Positions 46,601 to 61,600 are shown, counted from the stretch's first letter. The stretch is DNA of 64,000 bases from Castor canadensis (GCF_047511655.1 NC_133392.1:89211042-89275041), one strand, 5' to 3'. The notes: generated by a model not told the origin, from the letters alone. A program made the numbers and translations.

Positions 46601-49600
46601 ACTTAACTATAGTCAACAGGTTTGTGTAATAGATCTCTTGAACTTATTTCTCCTATGTGAAACTTTGTATCCTTTACCTAATATCTTTCCAAATTTTACA
46701 CTCCACCAGCTACTTGTAATAATCATTTTCTTTTTTGCTTCTATTAGTTCAACTTTTTTGGATTCCCCCTGTGACATCATGCACACTTGTGTTTTTTTGC
46801 TTTGTTTATTTCACCTAACATGAAGTCCCAGGAGATCCAAATTTACCTCTCACCAGAAGATTCCTAGAGGGCACCACTTCAGGAACAATAGGAAATTCTA
46901 TTTCTACTCCAACTCAGTGCTTAATCAAAAACTCAGTTATCAGAATCCACTGAATTCTGCTTTGAAACATCATTGTTATGACAAAAATCTTAGTCCCCTG
47001 TCAAGTACATGTCTTTGAGTGGACATGAGTTAAATTTGAATGTAAATGCCATTTTGACTCCTTATCAGGAAAGGCTAAGAAAATAAGATGGTTTTGGTAG
47101 TATTAGAGGAAAATAAATGTGGGATACAGGACAGTCACAATGAAACCTCCTGTACCTCTGTTATAAACCAATAAAAATGTTAAAAAATGGACAAAGTTAT
47201 TTTTGGTGGAAAATTTGGTATTATTTAGTTTTCAGTTATCCCTTGACTACACTCTATGGAAATAAGAAAAAAAAAACTGATATTTTACCAGTTATTTTAT
47301 TCTTATTTAACCACAAATTTGGTTGTAGCTAATGAATAATTTATATTTTAGATTAAATTTTAATTTTAATTAAAACTTCACTTTGAAGAAAATAGAGAAC
47401 TCAAACTTAAAACTATCAATTTTTTGTGGGGAGGGGCTGGTACTGGGGTTTGAACTCAAGGTCTCCTGCCTGTGCTCTACCACTTGAAGCACTCCCTCAG
47501 CAAAAACTACCAAATCCTTTTTCTTACTTATGGTCAATGCAAGCAAAGCTCCTAGGTGTGGGAACTCTGACCTGAAGTGCTTTCTGGGTGGGATTGGCAT
47601 TTTCTGATGTAAGGGACCCAAAAGCATCAATGAGGCCATTGTTTTCAGCTGTATCTGTAGCATACAAATGTTTTCCTCCTAAAATTAAGCACATTAGTTA
47701 GGTTGCTTTTTAATAAGTACTTATCACATGTTAATCATTAAAAAGTTAACAGTTTAAGCAAAATAAAAGTTTTAGCTTGTATTATCCAGCTAGACCAGTA
47801 TTAGAGTGCTGTAAATATCAACTATATAATGCTAATTTAAAATATCATAAGTATAAGATATAAGCTACATTTATTACAGATACCTCACCTAGGTGAAATA
47901 CATCAAATATTCACAGACCATAAAAGAAGACATTGCTGAACAGGAAATTACTTCAAAGCAGATTATGGGATACAAGAAATTACCAGTTAAGCCATAAAAT
48001 GAGTCCAGGGCCAAGATAAAAGGACCCATGTGGAGATAGCCACCCATTTCCACCTTTCCTTTGTTTTCTTCTGCAAACAGATTTCTTGCTATGGATCCTC
48101 TAGTGCCCATTCCCACCTTTCTTTGTCTCCTTCTGTAAGCAGACTTTCAGAAACAGGCCCCTCTGCTGCTCCTACCTAAACAATCCCAGGTCCCTAACCC
48201 CAGTGTGAGACCACCTATTAGTAACCAGCATGTTCCCTCTAACCTGATCCCCTGCACTGCCCTTTAAGAATCCTGTGATTTCACTGCTGGGGGCCCAGAA
48301 TTTTGAGTATGTGTTCATCTGGGACTACAGGCTTCAAAGAAAATAAAAATATGAGTTCTCCTGCTTCTCTGAGTGTCTCTTGGACACAATACCTGGATAC
48401 AATTCCAGGTATTTAGACTCACAGATGTTACAGACCCTTTCCATTTTTATTTAACAAATAGTTCTAACAAAGTTGGCTTTCAGGTTTTTTCAGACAAAGT
48501 GGATCAGAAACACAAAATGAGAAAGACAAAAGGGGTGCTGTATCCCCAGGTGTCCTGACAGTAGCTGGCACTGAGAGGATAGAAGAATAGTAAAACAGGG
48601 GGACTAGCCCCAAAAGGTACATCTTAGGCAGAAATAAGTTTTATAATGGCCATGAAAGCACTTTGAAATGATAGGAGTTGAAGGGCGGACTGCAGGAGTT
48701 CCCAAAAGGTGATAATTAGTAAGGAAGACACTTCTTCTTCCCCAGAAACATCTGTTTGCACCAGAGAGACATCTCCACCTCAGGCAATTAAAAAAAAGGC
48801 TATAAAACCCATTTTCCAATCTGACCCATGGGATCACTGGTTTCCAGGCATCACTGCATGCCCCATGCAGCCTTTCTCTTCTCTTCTCTGCAAATAAAAT
48901 CTTTCTGACTTCTGCTGCTTGAATACGCCTTTGCTTTCTATTTCAGAGTGGACCAAGAACCCCAACACCTGAAAATTCCTGCATATCAGAGTTTATACAA
49001 CCAAGCATTAAAAAACAAGTATATATGTGGTACCATAAAAGCCAGTTGGATAAAATTCTTAATACCCATGATGTAAATTGTGTATTCTTTACTATGTGTA
49101 AGAAGGCATTAGAAATATGGAACCCATTTTCATCACTTCTGTGTGCCTCAAATAACAGCCACTATGGTTAGTGATGATCTAAACTTCACTGTTTCTTTTT
49201 AACCTGAGCTCATGTTCTCCCACCTCACAGCCCATGTGTGGTAGATAGCGCTGATCTCAGGGGACACCATTCCCTCATGTGTTTGTATTGTCACTGCCAC
49301 ATGCTTTTTCATTTATCATTTTTTTGATTATGTCTTGGTCATCTTTCCTCATCTTTTCTTCCTAGAAAACTCAGCACCCTTTTTTGAGAGACTAAGGCAT
49401 TTAGTCTCTCACGCTTTCTTTCCCTTATGCTATACAACCCTGTGGGAATTGGTGGCTCCCTCTGCTCACATAGAACTTTATTTTTTATTATTCCAGTAAT
49501 GCAGGAATGTCATCTGGTTCTATTTTATTTATTCCTCCAGACCACTGCACTTTGAACACCATGAGAAAAGAGATTGGGGCAGGTTTGACTCTGGTCTCCA

Positions 49601-52600
49601 AATCCTGGCAGAGTACCTGCAGAGCAGGAGCTCAAGAGAAGTTGTTGAGTTGTGAAGGTCTACATTTACATATTGTAATTAAAGGTGTAGAATATATAGG
49701 TCTTGCTTTACCTGTTATATCGCTCATCTGTATTACTGCTATAGCAGCATCTGGTCCCAAAGCAAGAAGATGAAGGATGACCCCACTTTGCTTCACAGTC
49801 TCAACACAACTACCTGCAGTGCTGTCCTCCCCATCAGTCAGCAGCACTATTTCAGACCCATCTAATTGGGAATTTTTCTTTTCAATTACCTGCAAACATA
49901 ATTCAGAGCCCAATTACCATACTACTTAGAAATAATTATAGAGGAAATAGACAGAAGTATGTATGATAGAAGAGATAGTCTCTGTTTTAAAATCACAGAA
50001 TGTGGCCCATACGGCTTGGGAAGACGCGGACCAGGTGAGCTTCGCGGTACCGCGGTTCCCCCACAGATAAGCCTGGGCCAGAGCAGCACAGCCCCCTGGA
50101 CAGACTGACCTCCACCCAGGAAAAAAAGAGAAACTGAGTACTAAGCAATAAGAACAGTTAAGACACGCTGGAAAGAGGGTGGGGCGCTCTGCGCGCTGAA
50201 GATTGGGGGAAGGGAATCCTTCCCGGGACTGTAAATAAGCCAGGCCGGCCAGAGAGCCTCTGGCAGGAGCGGGGCGTGCACCCAGCAACCAGGAGCGGGG
50301 AAGGTTGTGAGAGGAGGGAAGACCCACTTCCCACGTGAACTGTAAACAACCAAGGCGGCTGTCAGGAGCAGCAGCACCGCCCAGTAAGCAGGAGCAGGAA
50401 AGCTTCTGAAAGTGGCAGTGGGAGGAAAACTGCAGAGAAGAGGGGGGAAGACCCACCTCCCACATGAACTGTAAATAAACACGCAGGACTGACAATGCAG
50501 GGCAGTGTCACCTTTCCCAGTGCTTGGAAAGGGAAAAGCCTGTAGCAGAGGCTCCCGCACAGGAGAACTCTGAGCAAACAAAGCCTGTGGGACCAGGTGA
50601 GTGCTAGCTCACCCCAGAGATCTGCATAAATAACGCCGCCAGCTACAGGCTGAGAGCAGCAGGCAGGCAAGCCACAGTTGCAGATACCACTCTCAGAACT
50701 GCCTCCAGACGCTTTTTTTTCTTTTTCTCCCTACCTTTGATAAGAGAACAACCGAATTACACCTGCAAGCTGAAAAACTTACTGAAACTGTATTGCATTT
50801 GAACTGGGGACACTTGGTGGGGCTTTTTTTTTTTTGTGTGTGTGTGTGTGTGTGAGTGTGTGTGTGAGTGTGTGTGTGAGTGTAGTTTTGTTCTACTTTA
50901 TGCATACCCTTTGATGAGACAACTACATTACAATATCTGAGGCACCAACTCCAGGACTGGAGATTGAGACGGACACCCAAATTATTAAGACTGAAACTGC
51001 ATTGCATATAAACTTGGAAGTTTTTTGGTTTTTTTTTTTTTAATTTTCTATTTTCCATTTTATTTCAATTCATTTTTATATATAGATATTACTTTCATTT
51101 ACTTATTTTTTATTTTTTCTTTTATCTTTGATTTTCAATCCTCTCTCTCTCTAATGTCTGTTCAGCTTACTGTCAATTAGTACACTAACACTCCCTGTTT
51201 ATACCTTTGAAACTCTCTTCTCTGACACCTTGTTCTGCTTTCTCCCTCTTGTCTGTATATTTGTTTTCCCCTTTTCTTTAACTTCTTGCTTTCCATCTCA
51301 GCTCACTCTTCCATTCTAAATATTACCATTGTTATTATTACAAGCTAGAAAATACTTAATTGCACACAGTACAGGGACAGTAACAACACCAAGGACAATG
51401 ATGGGAAGACAGAAAAAACAGGGAAACCAGTTTCCCCACAGCAAAAAATTAGTACAGGAACCAGAGGGGAATGAAGAGAACAGAAACTCAGATCCAGACT
51501 CCAACAAAATGAAGATAAACTATGCCAAAGGACCCAATGAAGCCCACAAGAATAATTTAAAAGAAGACATACTACAAGTACTCAATGAGAATTTTATAGA
51601 GATGATACTGGATAGGGTCAACCAAAATGTACAGGAGACACTCAAGAAATTCCAAGACAATAAAAATAGAGAATTTGAAAAAGCAAAAGAAGAAATAAAG
51701 GAAATCATAGAAGCACTGTATAAACAGCAAAGTGAAAGAGAGAACACAATGAATAAACAGATAAATGAACTCAGGACAAAAATAGTCAACAATAAAGAAG
51801 AAAACTGCCAGGATATGGAAAACCTCAGAAAAAAGAATGAAACAGAACTGCAAAACAAAATGGAAGGCCAATCCAGCAGAATAGAACAAACAGAAGACAG
51901 AATCTCAGAACTTGAAGATGAAATGGTAATTAAAGGAAAAACCAAAGAACTATTAATTAAACAACTCAAGACCTGTGAAAAGAAAATGCAAGAACTCGCT
52001 GACTCCATCAAAAGACCAAACTTGAGAATCATGGGCATCGAAGAAGGAGAAGAGGTGCAAGCGAAGGGAATGCGTAATATATTCAACAAAATAATAACGG
52101 AAAATTTCCCAAATCTAGAGAAAGATATTCCCATACAGATGCAAGAGGCCTCCAGGACACCAAACAGACCAGATCAAAATAGAACTACTCCACGACATAT
52201 CATCATTAAAACAACAAGTTCAGAAAGTAAGGAAAGAATATTGAAGGCTGTAAGAGAGAAAAAACAAGTAACATACAAAGGTAAACCCATCAAAATCACA
52301 GCAGACTTCTCAACAGAAACATTAAAAGCAAGAAGAGCGTGGGGTGAGATCTTCCAGGCACTGAATGAAAATAACTTCAACCCCAGGATACTCTACCCAG
52401 CAAAGCTATCATTCAAAATAGATGGAGCAATAAAAGTCTTCCATGATAAGCAGAAACTAAAACAATATGTGACCACAAAGCCACCATTACAAAAGATTCT
52501 GCAAGGGATCCTGCACACAGAAAGTGACACCCAACTTAACCATGAAAAGGCAGGCAGCACCAAACCACAGGATAAGAAAAAGCAAGACAGTAGAGAGTAA

Positions 52601-55600
52601 CATCAAGTTAGGTACAAACAATCAAACGTTCAAACAACTAAGATAACTAAATGGCAGGAATCACCACATACCTATCAGTACTAATGCTTAATGTTAATGG
52701 ACTTAATTCACCCATCAAAAGACACCGTTTGACAAAATGGATTAAAAAAGAAGATCCAACAATTTGTTGCTTACAGGAGACTCATCTCACCGACAGAAAT
52801 AAGCATATGCTTAGGATGAAAGGCTGGAAGAAGATTTACCAAGCCAATGGCCCCCGAAAACAAGCAGGAGTAGCAATACTTATCTCTGACAAAGTAGACT
52901 TCAAACCTACATTGATCAAATGAGATAAAGAAGGACATTCCATACTAATAAAAGGGGAAATAGACCAAAAGGAAATAATAATCATCAATCTGTACGCACC
53001 CAATGTCAACGCACCCAATTTCATCAAACATACCCTGAAAGACCTAAAAGCATATATAAACGCCAACACAGTGGTTGTGGGAGACTTTAACACTCCATTA
53101 TCATCAATAGATAGGTCATCCAAACAAAAACTCAATAAAGAAATCCAAGATCTAAAATATACAATAGATCAAGTGGACCTAGTTGATGTCTACAGAACAT
53201 TTCATCCAACCTCTACACAATATACATTCTTCTCAGCAGCCCATGGAACCTTCTCCAAAATAGATCATATCCTAGGGCACAAAGCAAGCCTCAGCAAATA
53301 TAAGAAAATAGAAATAATACCGTGCATACTATCTGACCACAATGCAGTAAAAGTAGAACTCAACAACAAAAGTAAAGACAAAAAACATGCAAACAGCTGG
53401 AAACTAAATAACTCATTACTTAATGAAGAATGGATCATCGATGCAATAAAAGAGGAAATTAAAAAGTTCCTGGAAGTCAATGAAAATGAAAACACAACCT
53501 ACTGGAACCTATGGGACACAGCTAAGGCAGTCTTGAGAGGAAAGTTTATAGCTATGAGTGCATATATTAAAAAGATTGAAAGATCCCAAATCAATGACCT
53601 AATGATACATCTCATACTCCTAGAAAAACAAGAACAAGCAAATCCCAAAACAAATAGAAGGAGAGAAATAATAAAAATAAGAGCTGAAATCAACAAAATA
53701 GAAACCAAAAAAACCATACAAAGAATTAATGAAACAAAAAGTTGGTTCTTTGAAAAAATAAACAAGATCGATAGACCCCTGGCAAACCTGACTAAAATGA
53801 GGAGAGAAAAAAACCCAAATTAGTAGAATTAGGAATGCAAAAGGGGAGATAACAACAAACACCATGGAAGTCCAGGAAATCATCAGAGACTACTTTGAGA
53901 ACCTATATTCAAATAAATTTGAAAATCTAAAAGAAATGGACAGATTTCCAGATACATATGATCATCCAAAACTGAACCAAGAGGAAATTAATCACCTGAA
54001 GAGAACTATAACACAAAATGAAATTGAAGCAGCAATCAAGAGTCTCCCCAAAAGAAAAGTCCAGGACCAGATGGATTCTCTGCTGAATTCTACCAGACCT
54101 TTAAAGAAGAACTGATACCAACCCTCCTTAAACTGTTCCAGGAAATAGAAAGGGAAGGAAAACTGCAAAACACATTTTATGAAGCCAGTATTACACTTAT
54201 CCCAAAACCAGGCAAAGACACCTCCAAAAAGGAGAACTATAGGCCAATCTCCTTAATGAACATTGATGCAAAAATCCTCAACAAAATAATGGCAAACCGA
54301 ATTCAGCAACACATCAAAAAGATTATTCACCATGACCAAGTAGGCTTCATCCCAGGGATGCAGGGGTGGTTCAACATACGAAAATCAATAAACGTAATAA
54401 ACCACATTAACAGAAGCAAAGACAAAAACCACTTGATCATCTCAATAGATGCAGAAAAAGCCTTTGATAAGATCCAACACCATTTCATGATAAAAGCTCT
54501 AAGAAAACTAGGAATAGAAGGAAAGTTCCTCAACATTATAAAAGCTATATATGACAAACCTACAGCCAGCATTATACTTAACGGAGAAAAATTAAAACCA
54601 TTCCCTCTAAAATCAGGAATCAGACAAGGATGCCCACTATCTCCACTCCTATTCAACATAGTACTGGACTTCCTAGCCAGAGCAATTAGGCAAGAAGAAG
54701 GAATAAAAGGAATACAAATAGGTAAACTGTCAAAATATCCCTATTTGCAGACGACATGATCCTATATCTTAAAGACCGAAAAAACTCTACTCAGAAGCTT
54801 CTAGACATCATCAATAACTATAGCAAGGTAGCAGAATATAAAATCAACATAGAAAAATCATTAGCATTTCTATACACTAAAAATGAGCAAATGGAAAAAG
54901 AATGTATGAAAACAATTCCATTTACAATAGCCTCAAAAAAAATCAAATACCTAGGTGTAAACCTAACAAAAGATGTAAAAGACCTCTACAAGGAAAACTA
55001 TATACTTCTGAAGAAAGAGACTAAGGAAGACTATAGAAAGTGGAGAGATCTCCCATGCTCATGGATTGGTAGAATCAACATAGTAAAAATGTCGATACTC
55101 CCAAAAGTAATCTACATGTTTAATGCAATTCCCATCAAAATTCCAATGACATTCATTAAAGAGATTGAAAAATCTACTGTGAAATTTATATGGAAACACA
55201 AGAGGCCACGAATAGCCAAGGCAATACTCAGTCAAAAGAACAATGCAGGAGGTATCACAATACCTGACTTCAAACTATATTACAAAGCAATAACAATAAA
55301 AACAGCATGGTACTGGCACAAAAACAGACATGAAAACCAGTGGAACAGAATAGAGGATCCAGATATGAAGCCACACAACTACAAGCAACTTGTCTTTGAC
55401 AAAGGAGCTAAAAATATACGATGGAGAAATAGCAGCCTCTTCAACAAAAACTGCTGGGAAAACTGGTTAGCAGTCTGCAAAACACTGAAACTAGATCCAT
55501 GTATATCACCCTATACCAAGATTAACTCAAAATGGATCAAGGATCTTAATATCAGACCCCAAACTCTTAAGTTGATACAAGAAAGAGTAGGAAATACTCT

Positions 55601-58600
55601 GGAGTTAGTAGGTATAGGTAAGAACTTTCTCAATGAAACCCCAGCAGCACAGCAACTAAGAGATAGCATAGATAAATGGGGCCTCATAAAACTAAAAACT
55701 TCTGTTCATCAAAAGAAATGGTCTCTAAACTGAAGAGAACACCCACAGAGTGGGAGAAAATATTTGCCAACTATACATTAGACAAAGGACTGATAAACAG
55801 AATATACAGGGAACTTAAAAAACTGAATTCTCCCAAAACTAATGAACCAATAAAGAAATGGGCACGTGAACTAAACAGAACTTTCTCAAAAGAAGAAATT
55901 CAAATGGCCAGAAAACACATGAAACAATGCTCACCATCTCTAGCAATAAAGGAAATGCAAATTAAAACCACGCTAAGATTCCACCTCACCCCTGTTAGAA
56001 TAGCCACCATCAGCAACACCACCAACAACAGGTGTTGGCGAGGATGCAGGGAAAAAGGAACCCTCTTACACTGTTGGTGGGAATGTAGACTAGTACAACC
56101 ACTCTGGAAAAAAATTTGGAGGCTACTTAAAAAGCTGGACATCGATCTACCATTTGATCCAGCAATACCACTCTTGGGGATATACCCAAAAGACTGTTAC
56201 TCCAGAGGCACCTGCACACCCATGTTTATTGCGGCACTATTCACAATAGCCAAGTTATGGAAACAGCCAAGATGCCCCACCACAGATGAATGGATTAAGA
56301 AAATGTGGTATCTATACAGAATGGAATTTTATGCAGCCATGAAGAACGAAATGTTATCACTCGCTGGTAAATGGATGGAATTGGAGAACATCATTCTGAG
56401 TGAGGTTAGCCTGGCTCAAAAAACCAAAAATCATATGTTCTCCCTCATATGTGGATATTAGATCAAGGGCAAACACAACAAGGGGATTGGACTATGAGCA
56501 CATGATAAAACCAAGAGCACACAAGGGAGGGGTGAGGATAGGTAAGACACCTCAAAAACTAGCTAGCATTTGTTGCCCTTAACGCAGAGAAACTAAAGCA
56601 GATACCTTAAAAGCAACTGAGGCCAATAGGAAAAGGGGAACAGGTACTAGAGAAAAGGTTAGATCAAAAAGAATTAACCTAGAAGGTAACACCCACGCAC
56701 AGGAAATCAATGTGAGTCAATGCCCTGTATAGCTATCCTTATCTCAACTAGCAAAAACCCTTGTTCCTTCCTATTATTGCTTATACTCTCTCTATAACAA
56801 AATTAGAGATAAGGGCAAAATAGTTTCTGCTGGGTATTGAGGCGGGGGAGAGGGAGGGGGCGGAGTGGGTGGTAAGGGAGGGGGTGGAGGCAGGGGGGAG
56901 AAATGAACCAAGCCTTGTATGCACATATGAATAATAAAAGAAAAATAAAAAAAAAATAAAATCACAGAATGTGAAATTAATAATCCCTGGGAATTTAATG
57001 TAATTGTTTCTGCTTCTTGGTTAAAGAGAATATTTATTCAAATGAAATTAGATGGGGACAGGGCTTTGGAAAACTCTAAATTTAAATGACAATGACATCT
57101 TAGTCTGGAATACTAAGGTCAGTCATATACTGAAAATGAAATTAAATTCTTTTTCTAGGACTATGCTCTAACCAGCCTGCAGTCCATAGAGTCTGTTGAA
57201 CATACAGTCAGATGCATTAAGAATCCACCTTAACATAAAAAGTAACTGATTCCAAATTAGAAAAAACCCAGTATGCTTATAAATGAAAGGTAGTTTATAT
57301 TCTAAGCATGTTTATGTCAGAGATTCCATTATAATATTTTAAATTTACTTTTAACAGAATGAGCACAGAACCAAGCACATTAGTGATGCTCAAAGACTAC
57401 ATGAATAATATTTATTGAGTACTATTTGTAATTTGAATCATTTTCCTATGAAACCCAACATTTGAAACTTAGAGTTCTGAATCTAAGTACTTGCAATAGC
57501 AGATAAAGACAAATTGGCCCCATATAACAACTATATTTCATTTTCTATAACAGTTTTAATTGTAGTGGGTTCTTTGAATACTACTTTGGGAAACTGAGTC
57601 CAGGCCAAAAGGAAAAGAAAGGCCATACTATCAGTGGCTTTGGGCATGAGAGTGAAGGTTTGTGAAGATGTACAAATAGTTGGATGCAAATAGCTACCTA
57701 TTATTTATAAACATAAATATGGAGTAATATATGTTCTGACATGCATTGAAAGCAAATAAAAATAGTGAAAGTCTCCTATACATTTATGGCATTTATACAA
57801 CATCCCATCATGCTCCTTCTACACAATTGAGTCCAAAACAAAGATCCTAAGATGGCATAGAGTGCTCTTTCCCTTACTTCTCCAAGTTGTTTATTCACTG
57901 ACACCTTAACAATGTATCAGTGACTGAGCTGTGGATTCAGTAGGAGCTACATGGTTCCTGCATTCATGGGAAGAATTGAATTCAATTGAACAATATTTAC
58001 TGAGCAGGACTGAGATGTAGAGATGAGCAACAAAGACACAACTAACATGTAGGTAGAAAAGTATAAAGTTGAAAAGAAATAATGTTATAGGTCAACCATT
58101 TACTGAATGTTTATTATAAATTATATATCATGTATATAAGGTTATATATGAATTGTGTGAATGTTTTATATATGATGTAATTTAACCCAAATATAAGCCC
58201 CCAAATTATAACCCTATTACCACTCTTGATCACTACAGGAGCAATCAGCATCAGTTTCCTAAAACATAAGTTGATTATCAGACTGATTCTTAAAGCCCTT
58301 CAATAGTTTTCTGTTGTCCTTAAAGCAAAATTACAAACCTCTTGTATTTGTTTGAAGCTTTGAAAGATTCAGCCACTGATTATTTCTCCAAGGACATTTA
58401 ACATTCTGATTGTCAATCTCCAGTGCCACCAGCTCCTACCATTTCTTAGAGTCATTCAATTCTTTTTCACCTCTAAGTCAAAGAACTTTGTGTTCCCTGT
58501 TCTATAGGAACCACTGGTTCTTTCTTATCCTTCAGATCTTAGTTGTTGTCTTTTAGAGAAGGCCTCATGGCTCTCTACCTAAAGCAGTTCTCCATCTTTC

Positions 58601-61600
58601 TTATTCTCCTTATCAGATCACCCTGCTGCATTACTTCACAACACAGTGTCTGTAATATGTAGGTACTATTTTTTATTCACGTATGCAGTATCTGTTCTTC
58701 ACTGATTATAGCATGCACCACAGAGGGAAGAAGTTTTGTTTGGCACATAACAAGCAGAAAGTAAATAAATGTTGAATAAATGAAAACAGGAACAACCTTA
58801 TGTGCTAGTCTTCATTATTATTCCATTACCCAAGAGGTAATGAAGGACAAGAGAGGTCAAGAATCATGCTTAGGGTCACAAAACAAATAAGCGACAATTC
58901 TGATTTTAACACAGACCTACATGTTACAAACCTACACTACAATGCCATGTAGTTCATAAAAGAGAGAGATTCAATAGAGTTGGGGGGGAGATAGAGAAAG
59001 TTACACAAAGAGGAAAGGAATTTGAAGAATTGGTTAAATTTTAGCATGTAAAGATTGGAAGTAAAATATTTTAAGCAGAAGAATTACAGGTGTAAATGTA
59101 CAGAGTCAGCCAGGGGGCTTGGAGAACAATGCGGGCAATAAATTGCTTGGACCATAGAGTGTCAGGAAGGAAAAACTGAGGAAAAGTCTAGAAATATGGA
59201 AAAGACACAACTTATGGCTTAGGAAAATTTTGAGTAACATTAGACTGGGAAAATCAGACAATTTTATAGACTGTGAATGGAAAAGAGGATTTCTAAGCAA
59301 GAAAGTGACATAATTGATATTGTTATGCATCAAGATGAACATTTGGGTAAAATTCACTGTTTAATATAGAAATAAATGTTCTAAGTATGTGACTTTAACA
59401 CTTCACTTAATCCTTATGATAATCCTGTGGTATTCTTTCCAATTTCCTGCACTTTATAAAGTGTAGAGAATCCTAAGGGACTGAAAAGTTCAGTAAGTTT
59501 GCAGAGCTAGAAAGTAGCAGAGCTGCTACTGTGATGTCAAAGTTCAATTCGCGCTCACGAGGCTTGCTCTACTTATGACCGCCTGTGCTCCATTGACGTT
59601 AATACCTACAGGTCAGTTTGCATTGTCTGAATGTCACCTAAACTGAAAGGAGAACTGGCCCAAAGGGGATCACACTGTGTAACTTGCTTCACTGCCGCAA
59701 CAGTTGATGGTTTTTGTATCCAACTACGCTTATTATAGCACCAGCCATTGTACAGTTACAAAAGAGTAAGGTCCCTGACTTCATTGTCCTTATAATCTAG
59801 TGCATTTTGTGCTTATTTATTCCCTCACAATTTCCTCACTGTTAAACTGATCCACTCAAAATCAAGTGAATTTTTTCTATGCGCTGTGTCCCGTGTCCCT
59901 TAGTTTTAATTATGTTAAATCATGTAGCAAGTATGCACAGCAGCACTTCACATTAAAATGTCCTAAAATAAAAAAAAATTACAGCATGATTTTCACCTGA
60001 AATGCAGCATCAATTCCTTTACAGATGGAAGTTCCTCCACTAGCTCCTGAAGGTAAGCTTTCCAATAGCGTGTTTCGTTCAGTGTTGCTTTTTATTTGGA
60101 TTAGTTCACTTTTAATACTGGCAGTACTATCAAAGTGAACCATCCCTACCCAGGATCCATTTTCAACAGTCTGCAGCAAGAAATATTTTGCTGCTTGATT
60201 CATTCGGTTGAGGCGGTCACTAAGCTGAATAAAAAAGGATGAGAAAACAAACAAGTGATATTCAGCTGGAAGATAACAGCAGAGCACACAAATGAGCACA
60301 TAAAATGTATTGGTAGGAATTTTCTATGGATGTTAACTGTGTTATTGAAGAAAATGATTATCATTTTTTCAATTGATAATACTGAAAAAATATGGTTATG
60401 TTACAATTTAGTAAGCAACTCATGCTTTTTACCTAGAGCTCATTCCTGGCGCCAGTTAGAGGTGGAAGTTAGGGTAGAGATTAAGTTGGAATTAGGGGTG
60501 ATGATTCACATCTTAGAGAATCTCTAATTACTCCTGAGATCCTTTGTGCCTGTTGTCCTAAGATGAAATCACACCTCAGAGCTCACAAATCAACCAAACT
60601 ATCTTGAACGTCAACCAGATCCGAAATTGCCCAATTTACTGGGGAATAGTCAGGTGACTAGTGAAACTTACATGAATGTAGCTAAATTCTGAGAAATCCA
60701 GTCCCAGTCCCTATTGACCCATTTCCTTTTCTTCTCCTAACCTTTCCCCACCCCTTCTCCACCAGGGAGTTAACTGGAACTGACTCTTAGGCAACCCATC
60801 AGGACTCATATCCGTCTTCCTAGATGATTGCCCAGGATGTATGTGTACCTCTTCTTGTATTTGCCTTCTCCAGTCCCTCATCAGCACACTCATGAGTGGT
60901 ACCTACTCAGAACCCCAAATTTCCTTCTGAATTCCTAAACCCTCTCATAGTGAAACACTTGTATGTCCCCATATCCGAGAGCTCTTCACTATTTTGCCTT
61001 GCCTTTATACTGGATCTACCAGCACCCTGTGGAGGGCAGGCTGCCCATCTCTCAATCGGGAACATTTCCTCAACCATTGTGTAGGTTGTGATCCAGCACT
61101 TTGTTGTCCTTGTGAAGTCCTGTGTTCTTGTGGTGCATTTCATTGATCTGCATCATTCTCTGCCCTTCTAAATAACCACCTTCCCCTCATCTGCTGAATG
61201 TTTTATTCCTGGTGTTCAGCATGGTCTGCTCCACCTCAAATGTGCCATCCTTCCAGGTTCTTTCTCACATTGCATGTGTTTGTAGTTTGTTTATTTCAAC
61301 AATTACTTATTGGTCATCCCTATGTGATGAATCTGTTCTAAGCAACATGAAGATGCATCCGACAATGTTCCAGTTCCTGTGGCAGTCCCAGTATAGTGGG
61401 GACAGTTGTGCAGTTTCAAAGAAATATATAGTAATAGTGTATCCACAGGGCAGTGCTGGGAATCATCAGAATTGCCTACAGCACCCTAAATGACCAGCCC
61501 ATTTCTCCTGGAGGAAGTGTCTCTCCTAAATTTTGGAGACAAGTATCCATTAACCAGACAGAGGGGAGGGAGAGAACACATTCTCTACTGAACTCTGAAC

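Larger units (their letters stand above)
50005..56956 (+). mobile_element. Near-complete young LINE-1 in CLCA4 intron (antisense)
   Basis: About 6.95 kb: GC-richer 5' UTR (50,005-51,397), intact ORF1 (51,398-52,600), 50-nt spacer, ORF2 (52,651-56,461) and a 3' UTR with G-rich tract and A-rich tail. It is bounded by a perfect 17-bp target-site duplication, so it inserted by target-primed reverse transcription with no 5' truncation. Little divergence and a clean duplication imply a young insertion. Orientation opposite to CLCA4 is the commonly tolerated one. ORF2 is broken, so the copy is no longer autonomous. Confidence 0.96.

Noticed and set aside
49926..50670. Minus-strand frames of up to 189 codons in CLCA4 orientation
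   Set aside because: They are antisense to the GC-rich L1 5' UTR and start within the L1; not CLCA4 exons.
51520..52134. Minus-strand frame of 204 codons
   Set aside because: Antisense shadow of the A-rich L1 ORF1; hydrophobic F/L/S bias is the usual artefact.
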